This document shows, piece by piece, positions 1-10,180 of a DNA stretch of 64,000 nt; position 1 is the first letter of the stretch, and every line of letters begins with the position of its first letter. The notes under the pieces are model-generated. The model was not told the origin of the DNA and ran no database searches. It saw only the letters and a program-made list of their open reading frames with translations. Made by a program: the position numbers and the translations under genes. The stretch is from Isoetes taiwanensis (lineage: Eukaryota; Streptophyta; Lycopodiopsida; Isoetales; Isoetaceae), in the NCBI GenBank assembly GCA_021234155.1, contig JAJEKV010000014.1, forward strand, positions 4,421,563-4,485,562, in the 5' to 3' direction.

Positions 1-400
1 TGGTCCATAGTAGTTCTAGATTTGTTAATTTATTGCTCAAACCGAAGAGGTATACTGGATATAGTGGATCATTAGGTCATAAAATTTGAGAGGACATATA
101 TCGGATAAATTGCTTCAAAGGTATAAGAAGAAGAAGAACTTGAAGTTTTTCCTCAGATGTACAAAAATAGGTTCAAAGAACCATACCATCACTATGTGAG
201 TTTCCAAATCCAAGAAATCCATATTATTGTGTCAAAATAGAATTCCAATATAAGAGAAAAGCTGGGACTTTTAGTGATTACTGTTGAATAGATGATTGAA
301 TGCTGCTCGAAAAGATTTACTCAAAGGAAAAACAAATGGCCTACAAAGCAACAACAATGATAAGTATGAAAGTCGAATTAACAGTCAATTGATCATTTTG
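1..400. repeat. Dispersed repeat, copy 1
   Basis: Two blocks in this interval recur downstream. Positions about 1-110 match about 2170-2285, and about 175-370 match about 3150-3345, with scattered substitutions. A third shared block lies at about 690-775 and 2080-2185. No long reading frame, LTR boundary or primer site is visible. It is probably an old non-autonomous element or a decayed tandem duplication; the family is not recognised. Confidence 0.6.
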
Positions 401-835
401 GAAGTTACATAATTAGACAATTTTTCTTACCTGCCAATTCTATCTACCATATTCCGTATCCATTTGCAACCCACTTCTTCTAAACTTCTTATCTTTTTGT
501 TGTCCTTGTCTATTTCGCTTGAGACTTGTCTAAACCCTTGGGCAATATAGTTTTATTTTAATCTATCTTGATTGATGACTCCGCATAAGCAACTTGTAAG
601 TTCTTACTTGTTGGGCATTTTCCGCAACTTAATGTATCCTGGAGTGTCTAGATCCCTATACTCTAGGCATCATACATTTTGTCTGCCTCTGTGTCAGCAT
701 GTATGTATTTTGGTTATGAAGGAGATGTCTAGGAGGCTTTGTCCATATGTGGTCCATAGTAGTTCTAGAAATGACATTTACCTTGGTTTCACATAATAAA
801 ATGTAAATGAGGTTCTAGAACTATGGAGGTAGTTA
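401..835. other. Non-coding AT-rich stretch
   Basis: No supportable gene. The only structure is the block at about 690-775 that is repeated (and internally duplicated) at 2080-2185. Confidence 0.5.
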
Positions 836-839
836 CTAG

Positions 840-935
840 CCATAGAGAGAAGAGAGAGGAGAGAGGATAGAGAGTACAGAGAGAAGGGGAGAGAGAGCAG
901 AGAAAGGAGAGAGAGGAGAGAGAGATGCTAGAAAA
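840..935. repeat. GA-rich simple repeat
   Basis: Purine-only microsatellite-like tract made of GAGA and GAGAGG steps. Confidence 0.8.
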
Positions 936-959
936 GGGAAAGGGCTCAGTCAAAAGTGT

Positions 960-1082
960 TAATGGGGTCCAAGTCGAGGCGAGGCCGGCCGAGCCGAGGA
1001 ATAGTACAAAAAAGAAGGGCATGGGTGGGTCCAGATCTAGGCGAGGCCGGCCGAGCCGAGGAATGCTGTAAAAGAAAAGGGC
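960..1082. repeat. Two tandem copies of a ~60-bp GC-rich unit
   Basis: The unit around the palindrome GGCCGGCC, followed by GAGCCGAGGAAT, occurs twice about 63 bp apart (near 968-1020 and 1031-1082). It is followed by a (GTGA)n run at about 1093-1112. Confidence 0.7.
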
Positions 1083-1084
1083 CC

Positions 1085-1292
1085 GGCCGTCTGTGAGTGA
1101 GTGAGTGAGTATTTCACACCCCATCGACAAATAAGGATGCGCCACGTGGCTTGATCTAGGCCGTCCGTGGGCCTTGGCCTCTCAAAAGCTCCCAAGTTTG
1201 GTGGACCAAATTTTTTTGTTTTACCACGGACTTGAACCCTGAACATTGCCCCCCAAACCCCCCACCCTTACCACTAGACCAAGCATTGGTTT
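1085..1292 (-). mobile_element. tRNA-derived SINE-like element (pol III boxes)
   Basis: Read on the minus strand, a tRNA-like A box (TGGTCTAGTGGTAAGG, about 1266-1284) precedes a B box (GGTTCAAGTCC, 1228-1238), with a G-rich spacer. Internal A and B boxes in this order and distance are the hallmark of tRNA-derived SINEs. The 3' part runs into a short (ACTC)n repeat near 1093-1112, which could be the SINE tail. It does not fold as a full tRNA, so a functional tRNA gene is unlikely. The outer limits are approximate. Confidence 0.55.
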
Positions 1293-1394
1293 CATGAAAA
1301 AAATAGAAGCTCATATTTAGTTAAGGCTGGGGCAATGGAAATTCCTTTGGTTAATTAAAAGCCTTGATGATCCTAGAGCCTTCTAGAATGTTCT

Positions 1395-1532
1395 AGAATG
1401 AAGCTAGAGAGAGAAGAGGGAAAGATAGAGGGGGAGAAGAGAGAGGAGAGAGAGAGAAGAGAGAAGAGAGAAGAGAGAAGAGAGAGAAGAGGGAGAGAGA
1501 GGAATAAAAAAGAGAGAGAAAGATAGAGAGAG
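1395..1532. repeat. GA-rich simple repeat
   Basis: A second long purine tract of GAGA/GAAGAG steps, similar to the one at 840-935. Confidence 0.8.
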
Positions 1533-2003
1533 AGGGGAATTAGTCTATTTTGTTTTGTCTTCTAGTTCCATATTCATCCTCCTTGCTCACCTTTCTTTTT
1601 CATCAGCTTCTTTGCATCTACCCCCTTTTTGCTTACGTTCAGCCCCATCCCCCCGGCGTCTTCGTTAATTGCCTAGTTTGATGATTCTCTTGTGCCTGGT
1701 TGGAGGCCCTCGTGCCTGATGGAGGCCCTAGTGTGTAGATGAGTTCTAGCAGCTTTAGGTTCATCTTGTCTTCTTATTTTGCAGATTTCAAGCTCGGAGA
1801 ACATTCCATATGATCTAACAAGCTGGCAGAATAGTTGAGAGCTTGGTCACGAGATGGTTGTGGTTGGATATCTATTCAAAGAAAGCTTTATATCATTTTC
1901 TTTTGTTCATTGTTGAGAACTCTAATTATGTACTTTCAGGCCAACAAGGCTGGTCGGTCGGAGGGTAGCACATTGAGTTCTAATGAATGTGTTATTATTA
2001 ATT

Positions 2004-2054
2004 GTCAGGATTTTTTCTCGAAAACCTGAAAGGTTGAGGTTTTTTAATCCTGAC
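2004..2054 (+). repeat. Structured motif, copy 1 (variable stem, conserved loop)
   Basis: Perfect 9-bp stem GTCAGGATT (2004-2012) with AATCCTGAC (2046-2054). The enclosed sequence contains CTCGAAAACC and GGTTTTTTA. The same loop elements appear at 25305-25377, 28525-28598, 49161-49224, 49455-49511 and near 17745-17830, closed by stems of different sequence. Confidence 0.6.
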
Positions 2055-2079
2055 CATAATGGTTTCACTAATCAGGGTA

Positions 2080-3370
2080 TGTATGTATTTTGGTTATGAA
2101 GGAGATGCCCAGGAAGCTTTATCCATGTATGTATTTTGGTTATGAAGATGCCCAAGAGGCTTTGTCCATATGTGATTCTTAGTAGTTCTAGATTTGTTAA
2201 TTTATTGCTCAAACCAGAGAGGTATACATGATATAGTAGACCATCAGCTCATAAAGTTCGGGAAAATATATATCAAATGAATTGCTTTAAAGATACAAGT
2301 TCCCAGATTGTGTTATATATTTGCGTACTACTTAATGTAGAGACTCGATTTTGAACAGCTAATGTTTTTCATTACAAATGCTGCCAATGATGTCTGCAAA
2401 GGGAGACTTACATATTGTACAGACTTATCTCAGGATTACACTTATTAATATTCGTTCATATGGTGAGAGAATTCTTACTGGATGCAGCAAACAATCTGGT
2501 TTGTCTAGCTTCTTCATTATTTTGTAACCACAAAGGCCTGATCGTCTAATTTCTAGATCATTTTGTATTGCAGTGGGGACCTAATCTCACTTTTCTTGAT
2601 GATCATGTCATTAAACATCCTGATAGGGTGGAAAACCTATATTTCACCTTCCTTTTTGTCCTTCGAGTAGTGAATAAGGTTAATCTTCATTTGCTAGTGT
2701 TACAAGTTAATTTCCTATTTTTGTTGACAAGAAATAAAGATCAAGGACTTTGGTGGTCTTGGGTTGGTAAGAGAACTGTTTCTAGTGCAACTACAGAAAA
2801 CAAATTTCTATTGCAGAAAACATCAAGAATGTTTTCTGAAGCCGGAAAGATTATGCACTTTATCACAGCCAGACATATAGAAGTAGGCAAGTCTTGATTC
2901 CATAGAGCATTTTGAATTGGATAATCATGCAAGCTACCAAAGACATGGCAACTTGGGACTATGAGGAGGGAGAAAGATGTTACCAGCACCATAGCCAGTA
3001 TAGATATTTTTTGCTTCTAATGTAATGGGATCATTTTTTCCTGACAAAACAATCTGCCTATGTGGGTCAAACAGAGCCATGAGGAGGAAGCAAAGGAGTT
3101 TTTTCCCTATCACCTGGATGAAATAAGCATATACAAAAAAACGAAATTGCTAAAGAACCATACCATGACTATGTGAGCTTTCAAATCCAAGAAATCCATA
3201 TTATTGTGTCAAAGCTGAAGTCCAGATAAGAGAAAAACGGGGCCTTTCAGTGATTACTGTTGAATAAATGATTGAATGCTGCTCGAAAAGATTTACTCAA
3301 AGAAAAAAAATGGCCTACAAAGCAACAACCATGATAAGTACAAAAGTTGAATTAACGGGCAAGTGAATCG
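2080..3370. repeat. Dispersed repeat, copy 2
   Basis: Carries the second copies of blocks found in the first 800 bases (about 2080-2185, 2170-2285 and 3150-3345). An ERO1-like exon (2574-2678) lies between the blocks. No LTR ends are seen. Confidence 0.55.
2574..2678 (+). pseudogene. ERO1 (endoplasmic reticulum oxidoreductin) single-exon fragment
   Basis: A 35-codon open segment reads WGPNLTFLDDHVIKHPDRV followed by ENLYFTFLFVLRVVNK, which matches the conserved ERO1 segment of the type NLxxxYDRVLKYPDRVRNLYFTFLFVLR. It begins right after TATTGCAG and ends at AAG|GTTAAT, so both splice sites of the exon are kept. ERO1 is the FAD-dependent ER membrane oxidase that recharges protein disulphide isomerase. 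No other ERO1 exon is visible within several kb on either side, so this is an orphan exon, probably captured or left behind at DNA level and not expressed as ERO1. Confidence 0.65.
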
Positions 3371-5860
3371 ATAGAGAAAAGCAATCAAATAAAGGACAAT
3401 GACTGTGAATGAAGAGATAGATATTCAATAGAAAACCCCAATGATTGCAACTGATGCAAGAAAGAAAACAAACGAAGAAATATTCAAAACTCTAAGAGAT
3501 GAAGAAGGGACCTGTTAGTTTGCACAAAAAAGGCTTTGTGTTCAACTTCGGTAGTTATTTTTGTTGCTGTCTACAAAAAACCTAATGTAAGCAAGTATCT
3601 ATAATAGAAAAGCTTTACTAGGAGTCATGTTCTTTAGAAGATGGCTATACTAATCAATCCTTGGGTTCTTCATCATTCTAATGCAGATAAATATTAAATC
3701 TAGTGGAAATATAGATTTATCTTTGATTTTAAAACCTTAAAGATGTCAAATTATCTAAAACGGAAGCAAAGAATCTAGAAACCGAAATGGAGAAGGGCAT
3801 CAACTGAAACCTAACGATTCTCCAGTAAAAGCATTGATTCTATATATTATGTCATTAGTTCAATTTTGATCACTATAAGCAGACGATAATCAAATCGTTT
3901 CTTAATAGTCTTACCTACTTAAACTCGCATGAAATAGAAATTTCTAGTTTTCTGTCACTTTCAAAATGAATAATCAAAGGAATCCTAGTAACAATAGAGA
4001 GACTAATGGAAGTCATGGAAAGATCCTTCATATAGCAGTATTCATGGCCTTGAAGTGGAGATGCTCTAGCGATCGTCTACAATCATGAATGTCCCAAGAA
4101 TATGATAATTGCAATGCTATTCGGTTATATTCATGTTCTTAAGAAAAATATTTTCAAACTAACTAATCCCAACCATCTATCTACATTTGCGATCCAAAAT
4201 GGAAGTTGATCACCTACGCTCAAAACTTCGTTAGTATATATGAATATATGAAGATCATTTATACATATGTTTCTCTTCACAAATTCACAAAACTAAATTT
4301 TACAACATAATAATGAGCAATGATGCCTTATAGCCCAACAAATGCCTTATGGCCCGGCAACACTAGGCCCTTTTTCTAGTTGAGAAGATAAAGTAATTTT
4401 GTAGAGAGAGAAATGTTCTTTGGGCCTTCTTCGAATTGGAGTTTGCCTGAGATTCTTGATGCCTTTGTTCTGCTTCTTCTTGTTGTCTATAACATTGCAG
4501 TCTGAATCGTTTTGAATTTTCTCGATAATGATGATGTCTTGATAATCAGAATAAGAAATGTTGCCTGAAGCGTGACCTCTAGATCTTAGAGAATAAGGCA
4601 TGGAGTTAAAAACAGTGATAGCTCCAAAGTTGCTACAATTGGTATCTGTATAAACATTTTCTTCATATGGAAGGTTAAGGTCAAATTTGGAAGAAGAGAT
4701 AATGGGAACAGAGTCAGACCTTAGAAACTTACTAGTTTAGCCTCATTCCCAGAGAAGATAGCGTCGCTGCATTTTCTCTAATGAGAATGGGATTTGGCCT
4801 CCTTTTTAGGACCTTCCATTTTCTAAGCCAAAATTTGATTCTAATTTGGCTAAAGGTAAAAAGTCAATAATAGCTAAAATCTGCAGACTTGGCTTTCTTG
4901 AAGCCAATTTGAATGTCCATTACCATCAAACTTGAAATCCCTATCTGCATAGACATAAATCAGTCCAAGGAAATGGTTCTGGAGATACAAATGGTGCAAA
5001 AAATTGTCTGAGGTATGCTATATCAAGAACTTACGAAGCTTGCACTAAAAGGTAATTATGGGTCCAGAGAGAAGGGGGCAAATTAGGATACTTGACCCAG
5101 GGTATAATTGATATATTCGAGTGGTCTCCAAGGATGAAATTCTGAAACCAGTTTATAATATAGACAGTATGCTTGCCCAGATATTTATTTGTTTTTTTTT
5201 TTTAACAAGTAGTTGACAGTTGTTTTATCCCTGCAGATAACTTGATAGGCCATGGAGTCAAGTTTAAGAATGGAGGATGTGGAGCAATGGTTGACCTTGA
5301 TAATGATCCAATACTTGACCTCGCTTGTCAGGAAAGTTATTGTTGATAGAAAAATCATGGATGAGAGAGTGATCTAAGACATTGATATCGTCAGAAGCAA
5401 GGTTCTTGTGGGGTAATTTTATGATAGGACCATCAAAGGTGCCACAATTTTTGTTTTTGTTTTTTGTTTCAGTTTTTATCTTTGTTTCTATTTCTATTAA
5501 AATTTTGAAGAGCTTGGGAATAAGAAAGATCACTTTTTATCTCGTCGGCTTTGCTCAAGAGAGGGGCCTTGGCCCTGACTTTGCTTGCCTTGTCCAAGTG
5601 CTGAATTTTGTGCAGTTTGTCTCTTTTGAGTTTATAACAATTTGGACAGGTACAAAGTGCAGAATCTTCGGGGATGAAGAAACCATTTTTGTTAGAGATC
5701 TTATAACCCATTGAACTAGTGAAGGGAAGTTCACTAATCTAATATTTACATTTGGTATCTTCAAGAGTAACCAATGTATCAGGCAAAGCACATTTTAAAT
5801 TAAACCCCTGATACCATTCTTAAATCAGCCTACTTATTTACCATTTTGAAGAGGCTTTGC
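3371..5860. other. Non-genic stretch with degenerate minus-strand reading frames
   Basis: AT-rich with no recognised gene. Short minus-strand frames at 4347-4601 and at about 5264-5830 (interrupted by a stop near 5735) look like relics of one coding sequence; the second has Lys/Asn-rich runs and a CTCPNC motif. I do not recognise the protein. A decayed retroelement gag-like region is possible but unsupported. Confidence 0.35.
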
Positions 5861-5912
5861 TCCAACCTGCCGAGAAGCAGAGCTCCTGATAGCTCTTGTT
5901 GGCCCTTAGCTT

Positions 5913-6093
5913 TGTTGAGGATAGTGATCTGGATCCTAATCACGGATCACTGACGTGGATGCCAGCAGAGCAATCCTTACGAAATGCCATGTTCAGTTTT
6001 GTGTCTGTTCATCCATCTATATAATATAAACCACGGCTGGGGTTTTTCCAGCCACTCTGATTAATTCATCTCTTTCATTTCTGTAATTTATCA
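5913..6093 (+). repeat. TRIM 5' LTR (181 bp)
   Basis: Starts TGTTGAGGATAG and ends TTTATCA. It contains a CTATATAATATAAACC TATA-like promoter near 6019. The 3' LTR carries about 13 extra bases near 6720, plus point changes, so the copy is not recent. Confidence 0.9.
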
Positions 6094-6106
6094 TGATATC
6101 AGAGCC
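6094..6106 (+). promoter_or_regulatory. Primer-binding site of the TRIM
   Basis: TGATATCAGAGCC abuts the LTR end and matches the tRNA-iMet complement TGGTATCAGAGC with one mismatch. Confidence 0.85.
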
Positions 6107-6631
6107 GGAGATGGCTTAGAAGATTTGAAGGATCCGTGGCTGCTGTAGAGCAGCCCTGGGACCTGTTATAAAGGAGAGTAATGTGTAGACGATGAAGATG
6201 AAGAGCTCAGATTAAAATTGAATAAATTGGAGATATTATTTCCCTATTTGTTTCATTTCAAATCCATGTATAGAAGACCCAGATGCCTGCATGCATGCTG
6301 GGATTGCAGATGGCAGAATCTCCATTGGAATCTCCATTGTATCTGCAGAATATGGTGGGTAATTTGCTTATGAAAGAAGCACATGGATGCCCACAAATCT
6401 GAAGCAGAGAGCAAAGGAGATTTTAGAGGTAAATATGTTGTTGAGCATTTCCTATTTCTTCATTTGTTTCCCTTGAGTAGTAGTCTGGTTTCAAGAATGA
6501 AACTGGAAGAAGCCCACAAGAGGCTTGTGCTTAGGAAGACGTCTTAAAGCAAGTGCAGTTCAGAAGAAGGAATTGCAAAGCAAGGAGAAGCAATAAGAAG
6601 ACTCCTAAGACACTTGATCGGATCATAGATC

Positions 6632-6640
6632 AAGGGGGAG
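6632..6640 (+). promoter_or_regulatory. Polypurine tract of the TRIM
   Basis: AAGGGGGAG immediately 5' of the downstream LTR, where plus-strand DNA synthesis would be primed. Confidence 0.8.
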
Positions 6641-6831
6641 TGTTGAGGATAGTGATCTGGATCCTAATCACGGATCATTGACGTGGATGCCAGCAGAGCA
6701 ATCCTTACGAAATGTCATTACAATGGCTGTTCAGTTTTGTGTATGTTCATCCATCTATATAATGTAAACCACGGCTAGGGTTTTTCCAGCCACTCTGATC
6801 AATTCATCTCCTTCATTTCTGTAATTTATCA
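6641..6831 (+). repeat. TRIM 3' LTR (191 bp)
   Basis: Direct repeat of the 5' LTR, with the same TGTTGAGGAT start and TTTATCA end. Confidence 0.9.
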
Positions 6832-6894
6832 AGTTCTTAACCGGCAGGTCCTTGACAATTTTAGATTCTAACCGTTGGATCTGGATCAATGATT

Positions 6895-7085
6895 AGTTGT
6901 AACTAGTTGTCACAGCTAGATAAACAGGCAGCGGCCTGTTTATCATGATAAACAGGCAGTAGTCTTGATAAACAGGCAGCACTGCAAGCTTTTGCGACTA
7001 CAAGCTTCTGCAAGCTTCTGCCCTGCAGTTTGCCTGTGTAAAGCTTCTGCATGTGCAAGCTTCTGCAAGCTTCTATGTGCAGCAA
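6895..7085. repeat. Palindromic and tandem short repeats
   Basis: GATAAACAGGC is followed after 4 bases by its reverse complement GCCTGTTTATC (near 6919-6944). GATAAACAGGCAG then recurs twice more. It leads into repeated GCAAGCTTCT units (7005-7075). Non-coding. Confidence 0.65.
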
Positions 7086-7700
7086 GAAATCTGCGATCTA
7101 AATCTGTGATCATTTTGCCTCAGAGCGCTAAATAAGGTATCCCGCCTCAGAAGCTTGATCCGTGCAGCAAAGAAGCAGAAGCAATATAAGAAGGGGTGAA
7201 TCAGGGTGAATCAGAGGCAAAATTGCCTCGGACCTCCCTGTTAAAGGGGTCAAACCCCAAGCTCGCCCATTATGCTGAATAAATGGGCTGGGCTCGCCCT
7301 AACGGGCTCGCCCATTTATGCAGCGTAATGGGCTCTGGTGGGGGATTAACCCTTTCATCAATTGTCGTTCTATAAACTCCAATTTTCAAGCTGCAGCAGT
7401 GCTGAGATCATTGTCAAAGCTTAACCCCCATCTTGGAGGTACGGAGGAGGTCGATAGGTGAATAGAGTCGAGAGTGTTCACGGCATACCCTTGTCATCCG
7501 ACCTCCCTGTTTGGAAGTCGGGTTAATTTTTGTTCTGTTGTTCCAGGGCTGTGAAAACGTCCCCATCTTTCATGAGATCCATGACGATAGCTGCTGCCCT
7601 TTGTTGAGTTCTCAGCAGATTAAAATAGGCTTTAAGATCTTTGCTTGGTCCCAATTTTTGTCTTTCTTTTTCACCAATTTTAGAATGTAATATCAGCATC
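7086..7700. other. Non-genic stretch
   Basis: No gene seen. Short repeats of GGGCTCGCCCATT occur near 7260-7330. The sequence AACCGT...AGATCTG near 7733-7757 also occurs in variant form at 6876, suggesting related old elements. Confidence 0.4.
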
Positions 7701-9254
7701 TTAAACCCATGTCCTCGGAAGTTATATGGATCTAACCGTCCCTGGCCGTTAGATCTGATTGTGGTTATTACCCAGAACTCTCCGAATATTCTTTTTTATG
7801 GAATATTCTAAAGATTATTGCCAGTAACCTTCCGAATATTCCATCGTAGCCTGTTTTCGACAAAAATCCCCTGCTCTCTCTGTTCCGGCAAATATCCTTC
7901 CTCTGCTTTGCCATACCTCTGTAAGCAAGTTTGATCCAATTCTGACTTCCGTTTCCGGATTGTGCGTTTCCGTCTGACATCTAGAAACCAATCCAGGGTA
8001 CCCATCTAAAAAATCTCTAACAATCCCCTGTTTCTAACAAATCTCTTGAATTCAATCCTGTTTTTGAGATATAGTCTCTGTTTCTGAAGCAAATTTAAGC
8101 AAAGAAAGCAAAAACCCCTGTTAATTCAAGCTTTGCTTTTCAGGATGCTGACATTCTTAAGCCTGATATTCTTACTTATGGATCTATGATCCTCTCGATA
8201 TCGACAAACCCAATTTTCAAGGTAAGAATTAAAACTCCTAACTGCTAGAAACAGAGCATCTAATCAGATTATTTTTTCCTGATCAACACCCTAATATTTT
8301 TTCTTTGCAAGGAAGAAATTTGCTATGGTTTCTGGCACCAGCATGGCCACTCCTCATATGGCTACTGTAGCTTGAGCTTGAGCCGTCCATCACCAGCAAT
8401 CACCCTAGCTTGAGCCGCGCTTCCATAGCTTCGCTTATGGTGTCCACATTGTTCAACGTTCTGCACAAAGAAAAGATTGCAAAAAATGTAAAGCTGAAGA
8501 ACAGGCTATGGCAGATGAGATAAAACTTCCTCGGACATGGGTTTAAGGGAGGCCAACCCTCCCCTCAAGGGGATCATGGCAAAATAACCCTCTCGGCTAT
8601 GAGGAGTGGCCATGCTGGTGCCAGAAACCATAGCAAATTTCTTCCTTGCAAAGAAAAAATATTAGGGTGTTGATCAGGAAAAAAAAATCTGATTAGATGC
8701 TCTGTTTCTAGCAGTTAGGAGTTTTAATTCTTACCTTGAAAATTGGGTTTGTCGATATCGAGAGGATCATAGATCCAGAAGTAAGAATATCAGGCTGAAG
8801 AATGTCAGCATCCTGTAAAGCAAAGCTTGAATTAACAGGGGTTTTTGCGTTCTTTGCTTAAATTTGCTTCAAAGACAGAGACTATATCTCAAAAATGGGA
8901 TTGAATTCAAGAGATTTGTTAGAAACAGGGGATCGTTAGAGATTTTTTAGATGGGTACCCTGGATTGGTTTCTAGATGTCAGACGGAAACGCACAATCCG
9001 GAAACGGAAGTCGGAATTGGATCAAACTTGCTTACAGAGGTATGGCAAAGCAGAGGAAGGATATTTGCTGGAACAGAGAGAGCAGGGATTTTTGTCGAAA
9101 ACAGGCTACGATGGAATATTCGGAAGGTTACTGGCAATAATCTTTAGAATATTCCATAAAAAAGAATATTCGGAGAGTTCTGGGTAATAACCACAATCAG
9201 ATCTAATGGCCAGGGACGGTTAGATCCGTATAACTTCCGAGGACGTGGGTTTAA
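7701..9254. mobile_element. Long inverted repeat (fold-back element or hairpin locus)
   Basis: Arms 7701-8358 and 8599-9254 are near-identical reverse complements (~656 bp) around a 240-bp loop. The outer ends are TTAAACCC(A)TGTCCTCGG-type sequences. The loop holds another terminal-like copy, CTTCCTCGGACATGGGTTTAA (near 8526-8547), in the orientation expected of a right end. An original element of ~850 bp with ~20-bp terminal inverted repeats, later duplicated in inverted orientation, would explain this. Both arms carry the same 70-78 codon frame starting MGTLDWFLDV or MSDGNAQSGN, which matches no protein I know. A transcript through it would form a long double-stranded hairpin suited to small-RNA production; that is inference. 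Confidence 0.8.
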
Positions 9255-9256
9255 TA

Positions 9257-9362
9257 TATGGAACCCCAGCCCTGGAGAACAGCTTCAAGCAAAGCCTCAT
9301 CCATAGGGGGATGTATGGAACCCAGCCCTTGGAGAACAGCTTCAAGCAAAGCCTCATCCATC
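9257..9362. repeat. Tandem duplication, ~50-bp unit
   Basis: A unit TATGGAACCC(C)AGCCC followed by TGGAGAACAGCTTCAAGC is present twice, at about 9256-9303 and 9313-9361. Confidence 0.85.
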
Positions 9363-10180
9363 TGATCGTCTTCCTAAGGTTCGCGTGTGCAAAGTTATGT
9401 AGCTATTTTTCATTTAGCTGGCCACATAAGAGCACCTCGTCCGACATTGTGTTTATTCATCAACTAAAAGGGGAACAAGTACTAGAATTATTCATCAACC
9501 ACAACCAAATAATCCATGTCTAGCAAATAGATTCCACTTGTTTGTCTGCGTTAGTGCCATCCTACTGAGTCATTAGTAACTGTCAAGTATGTGGATAAGG
9601 AACTGGTATGTTCCAGCTGGAATAACTATACTTGAAGGAATTGTTATTGACCTCATAGATATAGGGCCTCTAGAAACTACACATTATCAAACTAGCAATC
9701 ACATATTCAGATGACATAGGTTCTATGGTACATTAATTGGATGAATACCTTTCCAACACTACTGCGTGCATGCAGGATACATGTGCATAGGTTTGAACAT
9801 CCTAGCAGCATAGTCAAGTGCAATTCATCTGGTTGGTGGTACTAGAAGAGTCCAACACAAGATAATATCAGGAATTTCCATGTCATGTTATCATATAAAT
9901 GGAATTGGTGCTCTACTCAGAGGAGCAAGTCCAACATGGCGCTGCTATTGGCCAGTTCACAATGAGGTTTATTTTCTTAAGCACTGAGAAGTAGCTGAGT
10001 TAGATGCTGCCTCAATATCTCAACCTGCATCGCGGGTTGCATGCAACGACAGCTGAACTTCCATAACGGGGCTGAATTGTTTTGACTCAGCCCAAGTTCA
10101 GCAAGAATTCAGCAATCCCACAGCAACTGTCCATGTGAACCCAGCATATAAAACAAGTGTCACTGTGAATGTGAACTCTT
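9363..10180. other. Intergenic region downstream of the receptor gene
   Basis: No gene or repeat recognised. The part next to 10181 should hold the 3' UTR of the minus-strand receptor-like gene. Confidence 0.4.

Larger units (their letters stand above)
5913..6831 (+). mobile_element. TRIM: terminal-repeat retrotransposon in miniature, complete
   Basis: Two direct terminal repeats (5913-6093 and 6641-6831) start TGTTGAGGAT and end TTTATCA, so both have TG...CA ends. They flank only 547 bp with no coding capacity. Directly after the 5' LTR is TGATATCAGAGCC, close to the plant initiator-Met-tRNA primer-binding site (TGGTATCAGAGC). Directly before the 3' LTR is the polypurine tract AAGGGGGAG. 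At 919 bp with ~0.2-kb LTRs it fits TRIM elements, which are mobilised in trans by other LTR retrotransposons. Candidate target duplications AGCTT and AGTTC match only partly. Confidence 0.9.

Noticed and set aside
1228-1284. Functional tRNA gene
   Set aside because: A and B boxes are present, but no cloverleaf with acceptor and anticodon stems could be formed; SINE is the better reading.
1-3370. Direct repeats as LTRs of one retrotransposon
   Set aside because: Order and spacing of the shared blocks differ between the two sides, and no TG...CA ends, primer site or polypurine tract are present.
5469-5791. CTCPNC-containing frame as a gag zinc knuckle or viral protein
   Set aside because: The cysteine spacing does not fit CCHC, and no adjoining retroelement or viral domain supports it.
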